Origin: Tritrichomonas musculus
Taxonomy: Eukaryota; Parabasalia; Tritrichomonadida; Tritrichomonadidae
Assembly (NCBI GenBank): GCA_039105265.1
Contig: JAPFFF010000016.1
Coordinates: 248,001 to 312,000 of the forward strand
Direction of reading: 5' to 3'
DNA: 64,000 nt
This document shows positions 9,348 to 21,400 of the stretch, one piece after another. Positions within the stretch are counted from its first letter, which is position 1, and every line of letters begins with the position of its first letter. The position numbers were made by a program, and so were the translations under genes. The notes below the pieces were generated by a model. The model did no database searches. It was not told the origin of the DNA and saw only the letters and a list, made by a program, of their open reading frames with translations.

Positions 9348-12300
9348 ATGCTTAAGAGATTTAATACCCTATTTAGTAAAAATACAGACCCCCTCAAATC
9401 TCTATCACCAGAAGAATCTCAACGAATTCAAAGTTTTTCTGATAATTTAGACACACTCGACAATACTACTAACGATTCTAACCGCTTATCTTATTTTAGA
9501 CGAATTATATCATCATTTCAAGGCGCTTTTCAACATTTAACACCATGGCAAAGCCAAACCGAGAGAATCAAAGGAATTTATTCAAGATTTACCACAAATT
9601 TATTTAATAACATTTTATTACAATCTGTTTTTGAAAATCATGATATGTATGTTCCCCTTTTTAAGTGTTTAGTTATTATGTCGCATCAAAATAACGATGT
9701 TGTACCTCATTCCTCAAAATTTATCCCATTTTTTTGTCAGTTGATTAAATCCATGAAAAATTCAGAAGATAATAGATTACTCAAAGCCTCATTCGAGTTT
9801 CTTACCATTTTATTCAAAGACAATTCCTTTTTCAACGAATTTTTAGAAGCCGATGGATTTACCTTAATTTTTACCTCATTTTTCTTAACAAACAACAAAG
9901 AACCAATTGATGCTATGATGAATTTACTTTTTTGCGTTGTTCCTCCTCAATTTTATAAAGATCCATCGATGACTACGATTGCAATAGTATTAGATGCTTT
10001 AAAGACAGACTTTGAAAATTCACAAAATACAACCACTATAGAACAAGCATCTTCTAAATGTTCGCCTAAATGCGCCACTTTTTTAGTTCATTACTTATGT
10101 TCATTATATCCGACATGCGATACGATATTCGATACATTTCAACTTGAAACCGGCTTTTTAATTTTGAACAACTTTTTAAAAACGAACTGTACCTACAAAG
10201 AAGCGATAGACTGCTACAAACTAATGTTTATTAAAACAGAAAATAATCCGGCCATTATTCAGTCAATTTATGATCTTTACATTGACTCTCCGCCAGACTT
10301 TCAGACGAACATATTAAAGCTCTTATTAGGCCTACCAGCGCAAGATGTGCAGAATGTAGTTCCTGTTGTCGAGTGGATCACGGACGAGTCAAAAATGACA
10401 GATGAACAAATTGAGCTTGTTTGCCGAATCATGCTTAATTTGAAGAACTATAATGACTACATTCCATTTGTTCTGACCATTCTAGAGAAGCCTTCAATAA
10501 GGTTTGAAGTATGCGACATTTTCCTTGATCTTCTTCAAATGCTAGTTGCAACGAAGAAGATGCCTGTTGAAGCGCTAGTTGACAAAAAGTTCCTTGAAAC
10601 GTTCATTTTCAATGCTGATAGAGAGACCTTTACCAAGTACATGACAAAGCATCCATCAATACCACACATTTTGCTTGCTATCTACACTTCTCCGCTTTGC
10701 ACTGAGTACCAATTCACGATCATTTCGAAGCTTGTTTCGAATTTTGACCCAAATTTCACTGTTTTATTAAAACGGTTATGCAAGGCCAATTTTTCACTAG
10801 AAATCTACAATCTTCTGCTGAACAACTTGTCTAAGCAGGAGATAATTGATCTCGTCATTTACGAGACTAGAGAAAGGCCAAATGCATTTCACCTCTTCCT
10901 TCAATGTAACGGGTTTGAAATTTTCGAAGTCATTTTGAATGGCATTGAAGATTCACAGGATTTGATTCAGCTCGATCAAGATGAAAAAGAAGAGGAAGAG
11001 AAGAAAAAGAAGAACAAAATGTTGGCTGAGTCCATTGTCAAAATTATTGGGGCCCTCACTACTTATGGCCCTCGTCCTAGGATCGATGAGTGGATCAATT
11101 CACTGCCAATTGAATCACCGTTCTTCACAATGGTGGACAAAGAAACGCTTGCAAAAGTGGCAGTAAATGAAGAACTTTACTTAAATGTTCCTTCACTTCT
11201 TCCCTTCATTGAAAAGTTTGACTTCACATCACCACTGTGCCTTTTCAATGCCGGAAAGTTCGGAATTCCGATGTTTTTGAAGAGAGAAATTCCAGTGTCA
11301 CAAGTTCCTTATCTCGATCGTATCTCTAACCGTTATGCACCGCCGACAATCATGAAGTACTTGTTCAGTCAAGTAGACAAGATGGACAGCTTTGTCGACA
11401 TAACCGTTCCGCAGTATCCGATATTTGAACTTGTTCCGACAAAAAGGCCAAAAACACAAACACTGGAAAATGCAACTGAAAATTCAAACGAAGCTAGTCA
11501 AAAGTCAACTGATGATGATATTTTGAATAGGTACTTCCCTGCTTCTCTGGCCTTTAAAAGCCCTACTAATCAAACATCAATACAGACTGTTTCTTTTGAA
11601 TTTTTCATTCCTTCATTGAATGATAATTCAACAGACATCAGCAAGAATAGATTGACTATCTTCTCATGCGCACAGATAATGATTTACCTCAATGATAGCA
11701 TCATCAATTTCCAGACAAACAAAGGCAAGGCTTCTTTGTTTTACAAGAAAGGAGAGCCAAACACAATACAACTTCAATTCTCTTTCAGTGAAGTCGAAGG
11801 AAAATTAAATGGGCAACCAATTGATCGTTTAAAGAATGATCAAGGTTATCCAAATGAGATTTTGTTTGGTGATCCAATTAAACCAAGTCAAGTACCACGT
11901 TTGATACAACAAACACCAACACCAAACATGAGACCCATTTATTTAAATAGAAACTTACTCATTAATGATCAATTGCCTAAGATTTTCGAATCAACACAAA
12001 CTGTTTATACAGTTGGTTATCTTGGCTTTGCATCTTATTACTCAAACATGAAAGAATTAGAAATTTTATTCTTAATTCTTGAGAAAGCTGAGTCAACACA
12101 AAAATTCAGCACGATTTATTTAACACTTCTTCATATTCAAAAATCACGAAATATTGAAAAGTTAAACTTTTGGATGAGATTAATTTTAAGTGTAAAGAGA
12201 GCTAATTCATCCATTCATGACAATCTTCTTCTTTATTTCCATCAGCTACCAGCATCTGTTTATGATGAGAATGATTATACGTTTTATTTGATCTCGATTT

Positions 12301-15300
12301 TGAGTGATTTTGAACTTTATTTTGTGATTAATAAAACGCCTCTTCTTTCTTTCCTTTCGTTAGTTGAATCATATCTCGGTGATTCAACATCAGGAATTAA
12401 TCTTCAGCTTCTCATTGGAAGGAATGGAATGATGATAACTAGACTGATTTACATCATTCGAAGTGGAGTTGCTGAAGAAATTAGAGACAAATTGTTGTCA
12501 ATTGTTTCTATCATGCTTTCAATGAATGAAGAAAATGAAGATATTTGCATTCGTGAATTCTTATATAATGCTTTGACTGTTGGTGATTGGTCTCTTCAAT
12601 TACCACTTGATTACGAACAATTCCCTGTTCGTTCTCTTCTTCCTTTGCCGATTCCTGAATCCCGATTCCAGAAGAGGTTCTTTAGAATCTTCCTCAATTC
12701 AATCAATGCATTTAATAACCAAAATGGAAGTGATTCAAATCAAATCACTGAGATATTTCCAGCCAATACTTTACTTCAGTTTTCTTTGCTGTTCGATGAT
12801 ATAAATCGTTCTCTGTTCTTCTTCAAACTTGTCTCTATCTATTCAAGCAAGAATCCAAAATATATCACTAATTCAAAACTTGCTGCTTACGCATTTTCTC
12901 AAAAGGCATTACATAAAGAAGCCTGGATTGAAGCTTTTGCCATTCTTCAAGGAAAAGTGTCAACTAACGACCTTCTTCCTCACAAAAAGTCGAAGTCTAA
13001 ATCAAAGCCAAAAGCTAAATCAGAAACTGTTTTGGAATTACCTAGAAATCTAGTCATTAAGAGACCAATTTTCATTGAAGCTATTTTAGCTATGTTGAAT
13101 ACACTTATGGCTTATGAAGCAAATAAATCTATTGAAATCCTAGAAGAACGTAGAAAAAGGGGCTCTGATGATTCTGATTCAGATTCAGAAGAGAAACCTG
13201 AACAAAAAGATGAAACTAACAATTTGGTGAATGAAATAATGGAGACAATGACGAAGTTCCAAGAAAGTGATTATAGTTATTTCACAGGTAACTTTGCTCA
13301 ACTTGCCCATCTTTCTAATTTAGGATTGGTTCCTTGCTCAGTAGTGCCATCATTATCAAATCCAAGAGGGAGAGTTGAGAATGATATTAAAATAGACGAT
13401 GTTCATTTGATTGATGCTGAATTGAAGGCGATTAGTGACAACACGCGAATATATAAGCATCCAGACATAGTAAGTGCAACATTTCCAGTTGAATTCAAAC
13501 AACATCCATTTGATGTCAAAGGAATTAGCTGGACTGAACGCCTTCCATTTGATAATGTCATCTTATTTTTAACAAATGTTCTTTGCTCAATTGAAAACAA
13601 TAGTAACTTTAATTCTTCATTTTCTACTCTTGCATTTGGATCAACTTTAATGTATGGTGGCTATTCATATCATTTTATACGTGAATTTATTTCGCAAGTT
13701 TTAATTCATTATACACAAAGTGATACAATGAAACCTTGTCCTTTATCTGTTGCATTAAAAGCAGCTAAAGGCTCTGCTTTTGAAGACAATTATTTGGACT
13801 TTTTATCACTTGCTGTTTCATTAATGAAAAGAAGATTTGACTCTTCAATTATAAAAGATTTTAGAGAGGTCATTTTATTAGCTTTTCATTTCATTTCTGA
13901 TGAAGATGATCGTGCAGATCTCGACAAATTCTTTAATTCATTCAAGTCAGTTGTTTTCCATCCAGCTGTTCTTGATGATGCTACTTTCTGTCACTTTTTG
14001 AAGTATCACAACGTTCATGCAACAATGAATCCCAAATATTTACAGTATTATGATCCTAATGAAACTGAAAAGAAATGGAATGATTACATAAATAATAATG
14101 TTAGTCCTAATTTCGATTGTGATAGTCGAAGTGCTTTAACAACACAAGTTGTTACTTATTTGAAATTATTTGCACAACAAGGAAGTAAGTTTATGTTATC
14201 TGCACGAATTTCTCGTATTTGCAATCATTATAACAAGACACATCTTCAAGCATCAATGTTAAACATTTACTTGAGAAAATATGAGAATTTCTTCTTCAAA
14301 TGCCTTCAATATGAAATCTTTTATAAGCATTTTGCTTTCACATTCTTTAACATAACTAATCCAGAATCTGATAGTAAAGATACATCACAAATCAGCGAAA
14401 AAGCAGCTAAATCATTCCATTTATCAATGCTTTTCATGCCTTATGCATCACCAAGAGTGATTACTCAATCACCTTTTGAAATTAAATCACCACCAAAAGG
14501 ATCAAAAGTACCAACTGAATACTTCAAGTATCCAACTAAAACACCAACATCTAAAATAGCACAAGTTGAATTCAATGGAGAACTTCAATGTGCACCAGAA
14601 TGGTTCATGGAACAAAGACAATTTGAATATTCATTTGTTCTTCATTCATCATCATTATTATTAGATTTCCAAGCTGTTTTTGGTAAGTTTAGCGAAGTTG
14701 TTCAAGTTTATCTTTATTATTTCATTCATCCAGTTCCATGCGTTTTATTCTTTAATAATGATAAAATGTGCCTTCTTCTTCTTTCAACAATAAATGAAAA
14801 TCAACTTGGTTTAGTTGCACAGCCACATGCACCAATTGCATTGATACCATTTAATGAATCATGTTTCTTAAATGAATGGCATTCAGTATCACTTTTCTGT
14901 GGCCATTTTGTATTAACTTTTGAATCTTCTCGTTTCATTAAAGTTGAACCGCATTTTTATGTTCATAGGAAACGTGCTTTATCATTCTTTTACATGTTTG
15001 ATCCGAACTTTGTAATTATTTTTGATTCTATGATTGATTATGAAAACATCGACAAAAGAGCGCATAACATTCCAAATGTTACATCAATAGCAGCACCGTT
15101 TTCGTCAGCATCATCATCAAATACAATACAAAATTATATATCATCACCAAACCGAGATAATAATTCTAATTTAATTAATCATAGCCCAAGTAGTAATAAC
15201 AATGAATACACATATAAATATTTCTCATTTGTAAACAACTCCAATTCAAATAGCCACAATAATTCAGGACATATAACTATATCAATGTCGAAAGGATTCA

Positions 15301-18128
15301 ATTATAATGCTTTTCTATTTAACATTAATTTTGTTGATTGCTTAAAAGCATGGTTAGATAACCGTATTTCAACATATGATTATTTAATCTTTTTGAATTA
15401 TCAAAGTGGTCGTGCTTTCTCTGATTGTACACAATATCCAGTCTTTCCATGGGTGATTGCACCGTCACTTGAAGAGAATAGGAAGATGGAGCTTCCAATG
15501 GGACAACAAAATGAAAAAAGAGCTCAACATTATGATGAAACTTATAAAGAATCATTAGAGCCAAACAAATACTTTTATGGTTGTCATTATTCATTACCAG
15601 GAGCCGTTTTCTGGTTCATGATGAGAGTTCCACCGTTTTCATATTTATTATGGGATATGAATGAAGGTTGGGATGATAATCAAAGAATGTTTTATTCAAT
15701 AAATGATTCTTATTTATCTGCATCATTAATTAATCAAACTGACTTAAAAGAACCAATTCCTGAAATTTACACTGTTCCTGAATTATATGTAAACTTATCA
15801 AAGCTTGATATTATTGATGATCGACAAAATGTCATTCTTCCTGATTGGGCGGATCAATCACCAATCCTATTTACTGAAGTTTTTAGGAAATATTTGGAGA
15901 AAAATGATGAAGTTAATTGTTGGATTGATTTGATTTTCGGTTATAAACAACAAGGAGAAGCTGCATTAAAAGCAAAGAATTTATTCTTGCCTTCTGCTTA
16001 TCATTCATCAACAGCTGATAGTTTGATGATTGATGCTAATGCTTATGAAGATCAAGTTATCAACTTCGGTCAATGTCCTCGTCAATTGTTTAGCAAAGAA
16101 CATCCACCAAGAAACAGACAAGTTAGAAATAACATTCGTACATTGACACAAAAAATAACTCCCCAGCAAATTGATCTTTATTATAACACTCAACAGACTG
16201 AAACTAATGTTCCTTTACATTCATCTAATTCTAGCACATCTAATTTGTTCCTTTTAACCCAAACTAGACGTTGTGTAACAAGTTCTTCTTCATTCTTATC
16301 AACAAGTTCAACGAATGCTGTTCCTTCACCTTCTTCTTCATCTGGATTGAGAACAACTCAAATGAGATCTCGTCGTTATAAGCCACAATTGAAAGATCAA
16401 CCTTCGAGTCTCCCAACAAATACGTTACTCTTAGCTAACAATCCTATTTCATCAGCGCCAGGATCCTTAGATTCAGCCTTCAATAACTCACCTGTTGCAA
16501 ATATAAACAATTCTTCTGATAATGAAGCTAATTTAGGTCTTTTGTTGTCTGATAATGATTCTGAAGCATCAATACCTATTAACAAGCAATACGAAGGTGA
16601 AGATAATAGAGCTTCAATTGCTGACTCTTATACAGCAATGCCTCGAAGAGAGAGAATTAGAAGTGGTACGCAATATAATCGAGGCTCAACTCCACCAACT
16701 CCAGCTGCTTCAATCAGCTTATCTAATAGTTCAATCATTCCAGCAGAAAGCCACACTTTAGAGTCATCTTCATCATCATCAAGGACATCATTTAATATAC
16801 CACAGCCTTCAACACCAACAAAGTCTTCATTCGCTTCAATGCTGAATCCTTCAAGCCCAACAGAAAGCGGAAGATCTAGAGGCAGAACATTGCTTCGAAG
16901 AGGAACAACTAAAGCTCCACCACCACCACCAAATGCTGACTCAAACAACAACAATAAACAACAACAACAAAATAAGAATTATGAGAATTCTTTAATGTTC
17001 TCTTCTTATGTTCCTTATTCAGTATCATTCATCAATCAAGATGATTTCAAACTTGGCAAGAATGCAACAGTTCTTCCTGAGAAAAGCGTCTCTGTTCCTC
17101 CCTCTTTTGATTACTTCATTACACTTGAAGGCGAAAGCGAGACAGTCAGCGTTCGTAAGACAATCAATCATGACATGATGTGTTCAATATCATCTTCCGA
17201 ATTCGGCTTCATTCATTCAATGTCAATTAGTGATGACGGCGTCTTCATGGCAATCAGCTTTGAGTCCGGCTATGTAAAAGTCTATTTCATTTATTATGAA
17301 TTAAAAGTGCCTCGTTATATTGAGCACGTTGCAAGCTTCATTGGTCCTTGTGGCTGTCGTTGTAAAATGAGCTGTCTTCTTTCACCCGACTTCATTTGTG
17401 CTTCTCAGTTTGGAAGCGAAATAATCATGTGGAATTTCGCAACAGGCTACGTTCATCGTGTCATTGATTTCAGCACGAATCGAAGTCGATCATTTTCAAA
17501 CGAAGTTAATAACAACAACAATGATAAGAAGATCAATATCAATGAACTTTTTAATTATTATGAAGACGATTCTAATTCAAGCGAGAATCCGAATATGCCA
17601 ATTGACATGCTCTTCGATACATTCGATGGTTCATTGTCGATTCTTTTCAATAACAGAGTCGAGCAGTTTTCTATCAATGGAAAGAAAACGAGAACTTATC
17701 ACTATCAAAATGATAACAATAATAATAATGATGACTTCGAGTTTACTTGCTTCGCCCTGTTTCCATTCGATTTCACTTTCGACGGACGTCTTTTGATCGT
17801 CGGAAATAATAAAGGCGGAATCGATTTCTTGGTCGCTAGTTCAAACGACGTTGAGAATTTCACTTTGATCGGCTCAAAGAATCATTTGTTCAAATCTGCA
17901 GTGAAAAGTATCTTCGTATGCGCCAGAATGGCAAAGGTTTGGGCTTGCGACGATAAGAAACACGCTGTGGAATTGACCATCCCAATCTTCGAAGGCGTTC
18001 CAAGGCAGTCTTCTCTCCCTTCAACTTTGTCTCCGCAAGTCAATCAGCCTGAAAACGAAGCTGATGATGCTGATGATGAATCCGGACAGGAGAATAAAAA
18101 TGGAGAAGATGATTCATCTGATTCTTGA
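9348..18128 (+). CDS. BEACH-WD40 protein, 2926 residues
   Basis: This is a giant BEACH-family protein, the class that includes LYST, neurobeachin and Dictyostelium Lvs proteins, which act in lysosome, vesicle and membrane trafficking. The first ~1800 residues are a helical armadillo-like scaffold, with a concanavalin-like stretch around 760-880. The BEACH domain is at about 1985-2255: it starts near the WLDNRIS/YDYLIFLNYQSGR motif, has the YPVFPWVI signature, and ends near the GQCPRQLF/HPP motif. A low-complexity Ser/Asn/Pro-rich linker (about 2280-2560, with a proline run) follows, then degenerate WD40 repeats to the C terminus and an acidic tail. The ATG at 9348 is first in frame. It is a paralogue of the minus-strand gene at 25.6-33.9 kb. 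The family call is firm; the cargo or organelle is unknown. Confidence 0.92.
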   Translation: MLKRFNTLFSKNTDPLKSLSPEESQRIQSFSDNLDTLDNTTNDSNRLSYFRRIISSFQGAFQHLTPWQSQTERIKGIYSRFTTNLFNNILLQSVFENHDMYVPLFKCLVIMSHQNNDVVPHSSKFIPFFCQLIKSMKNSEDNRLLKASFEFLTILFKDNSFFNEFLEADGFTLIFTSFFLTNNKEPIDAMMNLLFCVVPPQFYKDPSMTTIAIVLDALKTDFENSQNTTTIEQASSKCSPKCATFLVHYLCSLYPTCDTIFDTFQLETGFLILNNFLKTNCTYKEAIDCYKLMFIKTENNPAIIQSIYDLYIDSPPDFQTNILKLLLGLPAQDVQNVVPVVEWITDESKMTDEQIELVCRIMLNLKNYNDYIPFVLTILEKPSIRFEVCDIFLDLLQMLVATKKMPVEALVDKKFLETFIFNADRETFTKYMTKHPSIPHILLAIYTSPLCTEYQFTIISKLVSNFDPNFTVLLKRLCKANFSLEIYNLLLNNLSKQEIIDLVIYETRERPNAFHLFLQCNGFEIFEVILNGIEDSQDLIQLDQDEKEEEEKKKKNKMLAESIVKIIGALTTYGPRPRIDEWINSLPIESPFFTMVDKETLAKVAVNEELYLNVPSLLPFIEKFDFTSPLCLFNAGKFGIPMFLKREIPVSQVPYLDRISNRYAPPTIMKYLFSQVDKMDSFVDITVPQYPIFELVPTKRPKTQTLENATENSNEASQKSTDDDILNRYFPASLAFKSPTNQTSIQTVSFEFFIPSLNDNSTDISKNRLTIFSCAQIMIYLNDSIINFQTNKGKASLFYKKGEPNTIQLQFSFSEVEGKLNGQPIDRLKNDQGYPNEILFGDPIKPSQVPRLIQQTPTPNMRPIYLNRNLLINDQLPKIFESTQTVYTVGYLGFASYYSNMKELEILFLILEKAESTQKFSTIYLTLLHIQKSRNIEKLNFWMRLILSVKRANSSIHDNLLLYFHQLPASVYDENDYTFYLISILSDFELYFVINKTPLLSFLSLVESYLGDSTSGINLQLLIGRNGMMITRLIYIIRSGVAEEIRDKLLSIVSIMLSMNEENEDICIREFLYNALTVGDWSLQLPLDYEQFPVRSLLPLPIPESRFQKRFFRIFLNSINAFNNQNGSDSNQITEIFPANTLLQFSLLFDDINRSLFFFKLVSIYSSKNPKYITNSKLAAYAFSQKALHKEAWIEAFAILQGKVSTNDLLPHKKSKSKSKPKAKSETVLELPRNLVIKRPIFIEAILAMLNTLMAYEANKSIEILEERRKRGSDDSDSDSEEKPEQKDETNNLVNEIMETMTKFQESDYSYFTGNFAQLAHLSNLGLVPCSVVPSLSNPRGRVENDIKIDDVHLIDAELKAISDNTRIYKHPDIVSATFPVEFKQHPFDVKGISWTERLPFDNVILFLTNVLCSIENNSNFNSSFSTLAFGSTLMYGGYSYHFIREFISQVLIHYTQSDTMKPCPLSVALKAAKGSAFEDNYLDFLSLAVSLMKRRFDSSIIKDFREVILLAFHFISDEDDRADLDKFFNSFKSVVFHPAVLDDATFCHFLKYHNVHATMNPKYLQYYDPNETEKKWNDYINNNVSPNFDCDSRSALTTQVVTYLKLFAQQGSKFMLSARISRICNHYNKTHLQASMLNIYLRKYENFFFKCLQYEIFYKHFAFTFFNITNPESDSKDTSQISEKAAKSFHLSMLFMPYASPRVITQSPFEIKSPPKGSKVPTEYFKYPTKTPTSKIAQVEFNGELQCAPEWFMEQRQFEYSFVLHSSSLLLDFQAVFGKFSEVVQVYLYYFIHPVPCVLFFNNDKMCLLLLSTINENQLGLVAQPHAPIALIPFNESCFLNEWHSVSLFCGHFVLTFESSRFIKVEPHFYVHRKRALSFFYMFDPNFVIIFDSMIDYENIDKRAHNIPNVTSIAAPFSSASSSNTIQNYISSPNRDNNSNLINHSPSSNNNEYTYKYFSFVNNSNSNSHNNSGHITISMSKGFNYNAFLFNINFVDCLKAWLDNRISTYDYLIFLNYQSGRAFSDCTQYPVFPWVIAPSLEENRKMELPMGQQNEKRAQHYDETYKESLEPNKYFYGCHYSLPGAVFWFMMRVPPFSYLLWDMNEGWDDNQRMFYSINDSYLSASLINQTDLKEPIPEIYTVPELYVNLSKLDIIDDRQNVILPDWADQSPILFTEVFRKYLEKNDEVNCWIDLIFGYKQQGEAALKAKNLFLPSAYHSSTADSLMIDANAYEDQVINFGQCPRQLFSKEHPPRNRQVRNNIRTLTQKITPQQIDLYYNTQQTETNVPLHSSNSSTSNLFLLTQTRRCVTSSSSFLSTSSTNAVPSPSSSSGLRTTQMRSRRYKPQLKDQPSSLPTNTLLLANNPISSAPGSLDSAFNNSPVANINNSSDNEANLGLLLSDNDSEASIPINKQYEGEDNRASIADSYTAMPRRERIRSGTQYNRGSTPPTPAASISLSNSSIIPAESHTLESSSSSSRTSFNIPQPSTPTKSSFASMLNPSSPTESGRSRGRTLLRRGTTKAPPPPPNADSNNNNKQQQQNKNYENSLMFSSYVPYSVSFINQDDFKLGKNATVLPEKSVSVPPSFDYFITLEGESETVSVRKTINHDMMCSISSSEFGFIHSMSISDDGVFMAISFESGYVKVYFIYYELKVPRYIEHVASFIGPCGCRCKMSCLLSPDFICASQFGSEIIMWNFATGYVHRVIDFSTNRSRSFSNEVNNNNNDKKININELFNYYEDDSNSSENPNMPIDMLFDTFDGSLSILFNNRVEQFSINGKKTRTYHYQNDNNNNNDDFEFTCFALFPFDFTFDGRLLIVGNNKGGIDFLVASSNDVENFTLIGSKNHLFKSAVKSIFVCARMAKVWACDDKKHAVELTIPIFEGVPRQSSLPSTLSPQVNQPENEADDADDESGQENKNGEDDSSDS

Positions 18129-18173
18129 GGTCAAATTAGAAAATCACTTTTTTGATAGTTGATTCTTTTAAAT

Positions 18174-18209
<36 letters not shown>

Positions 18210-18498
18210 TTACTCGGAAATTTAAATTGTCATTTAAATTCTTTTTTTTATTAATAAACTAAACGACATTAAAAAATTTTAATTTTTTTTTGGTTATTAA
18301 AATTTTTAATTTTTCATTATTGGATTTTTTTTTTTATTTTTAAAAAGAAAAACAAATCAATAAATATATTATAATGAAAATGCTATTTATATGTATAATC
18401 TTTTTTTAGTTAGCTTAAAGGTATAAATCACTCAAATATTAGTTAAAATATAGTTAACTAAAAAAGAATATACATATATAAAAAAACGTTAAAAATTT
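18129..18498. other. intergenic spacer with poly-A tract
   Basis: AT-rich spacer with an uninterrupted A run of about 29 bases near 18175-18205. No gene or RNA was seen. The promoter element of the next gene is at 18485. Confidence 0.5.
18485..18490 (+). promoter_or_regulatory. AACGTT promoter element of the PARG gene
   Basis: AACGTT lies only 14 bases before the ATG at 18499, the shortest spacing seen in this window. The role is inferred from similar elements before other genes here. Confidence 0.4.
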
Positions 18499-21400
18499 AT
18501 GAATGGTAAATCAAAGGGACAAAACGGAAATCAATCAAGTCGACTCATTAACAGTGATGATAATAATAAAGATGACGATTTATCATCGCAATTTCAAAAT
18601 ATAAGACAAAAATATAACATTAGCGACGAAAATTTTTCAATTTTTAAATCAAAATTAAGAGAAAAATCGACAAATAACAAAATAACGATTTCAAATAGTT
18701 TTGATTTATTTAAACTTTCTATTATTTTTAAAGACAAAAATATCACAGCTAAACTAATTAAACCAATATCAACAATTTCAAAAATTTCATGGGAGAAATA
18801 CGACCAAATTGAGAAATATATCTTAGAATTTGATGAATCAATTCAAAACGACGAACAAAGAGAATTATTCAAAGAATATCTTACTTTTACAAAAATTTTA
18901 CAAAAACTCTCAGAACATATTAACGAATTTTTTCATAGCCAATATATTGAAAAATACTCAAATGAACTAATTTCAGAAGTACTTAACTCTGTTGATCAGA
19001 AACAGATTCCACAAGATGAATTAATTGAACTTATTTTAAAATCAAAAAAAACGCGCTCCAAATTACTGTCATTTATTGACATCCATTCATTATCACCAAA
19101 TAAACGGGAAGAATTTTTATTATCTTTATTTAACCATCTTCAACTCCTACTAATATCTAATGAATTTTTGCTTAAATATTTTGAGAACAATGCCGAAGAA
19201 GAATCAACCAAATTTTTACTAAAATCATCGAAATTTGGAAACGTTGCAGCATCATTTCAACTATACAGAAATCGTCCAGACAACAACGAATACAAAGAAG
19301 AATACGAATATCAAAAACATTTTGATCAAATAATCATTGATCTTTATAAAAAATCACAACAAACGGCGCCAACGACAAATCAAGCAATTTTGGATTCAAA
19401 TTCAAATGAAAGTCAAGAAATAAAAAAAACGAATAGAGTTGAAGAGCCACCAAAACCAAAAATAAACAAAAAACCAAATTCAAAATTTGAGGTAGATTTT
19501 AATGTACAAAGTGAAACAAGCAATAAATTAGAACCAGAAAGACGAATAGATAATCAAAAACAAAACAATCAAGTAAAAGAAAAACATCAGCCGCAGCCTA
19601 AGAAAGAAGAAGAAGTAAAAGAAGAAAAGTCAAAACCAAACCAGACTCTACCTAAATCAGAATCAGCATCCGCTGAAAACAAATATTGTGATAATGATGA
19701 TGAAGAAGAAGAAAGTAGAAAAGAAGATGAAAAAGAAGCCAGTAAATCATCAGAACAAACAAAACAAGCACAAGACCAAAATCATAAAAAAGATGCAAAA
19801 GAATCCAGCAAATCATTAGAAAAAACACGAGGCCAAAATCATAAAAAAGATGAAATAAACGAAGAATCATCAGAACAAATAGAACAAAAACAAGACCAAA
19901 ATCATAAAAAAGATGCAAAAGAAGCTAGTAAATCATTAGAAAAAACACGAGGCCAAAATCATAAAAAAGATGAAATGAATGAAGAATCATCAGAACAAAT
20001 AGAACAAAAACAAGGCCAAAATCATAAAAAAGATGAAATGAATGAAGAATCATCAGAACAAATAGAACAAACACAAGGCCAAAATCATAAAAAAGATGAA
20101 ATGAATGAAGAATCATCAGAACAAATAGAACAAAAACAAGACCAAAATCATAAAAAAGATGAAATGAATGAAGAATCATCAGAACAAATAGAACAAACAC
20201 AAGGCCAAAATCATAAAAAAGATGCAAAAGAAGCTAGTAAATCATCAGAACAAACAAAACAAACACGAGGCCAAAATCATAAAAATAATGAAATGAATGA
20301 AGAATCATCAGAACAAATAGAACAAACGCAAGCCCAAAATCTTAAAATATATTTGCATGCAAGTTCGAATAAACAAGAAACAAATAAAAAGGAGCAATCA
20401 TCAATGGATGATTCTGATTCTTCATATGAAGAAGGAGAAGTCAAACTTCATCAACTTGGGAAGCCTGACAGAATGAATGACCAATTGAATAAAACAAAAC
20501 CTAGAATAAGTATAACGCAATATGACCGACCATTAACTGTTCAACTACCAACAAGTTCCAATGGATTACATAGAGCAAAGGAAAGTGTAGCATATGCCGT
20601 TAAACGACCTCAATCATCACAGGCAGAAATGAAGCCAGCAAGCAAACCAATTCGAAATGTTGACACCAGACATAGACAAGTTTCATCGTCAGTTTCAAAG
20701 GGGCCAACTTTCAGTGCCGTTGAAATTGCTAATCAAAAAGTTTGGAAAGAAAATGAAGAAATTTTTAAGAAAGGCAAATACAATGTATCATTTATTTCTT
20801 ATGATATTAAAGCAAAATTGGATGCATCAAATCAGCATACTTTCACAGTCAAAAAAGATCGTTCATTTAAACAAGAAATGAGTATATTATTCAAGAACAA
20901 GCACAAATTTGGAATTAGTGAAAAGAAACTCATTTTATCACGAATTGAAGTCACACACGAAGGAACATTTGAAGCAGCTCGTCGTTTTAAATCGAAGCAA
21001 ATCAAAGAAGTTTGTGCACTGAACTTTGCATCAGCGACGAAACCAGGTGGAGGAGTTAAAAACGGAAGAACTGCACAAGAAGAAACTCTTTCTCGCCAGT
21101 CTTCATTGTATCTTTCATTGATCACGCAGCCGGAAATGTATGAGTATCATAAACGCCAGCGAAATCCATTCTACAGTGATTACATGATTTATTCGCCGAA
21201 TGTTGTTGTTATCCGAGATGAAAACAATGAATTGACCCAGCCAATTCGAGTTTCAGTTATTTCATCGGCAGCTGTGAATAAGTCAGAAATCGACAAAGCA
21301 TATGGCAGAGGAGTCAGAGATTTGGATGTTTATAAATGCATGAAGAATCGAATCAGAAAAATCATTGAATTATGCATTTCAACAGGTAATAGAACAATAA

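Noticed and set aside
19652-20227. Open minus-strand frames rich in Phe/Leu/His opposite the PARG repeat
   Set aside because: They are the mirror of the 63-bp repeat, which lacks stops on either strand; their composition is that of the antisense of Lys/Glu/Gln codons.
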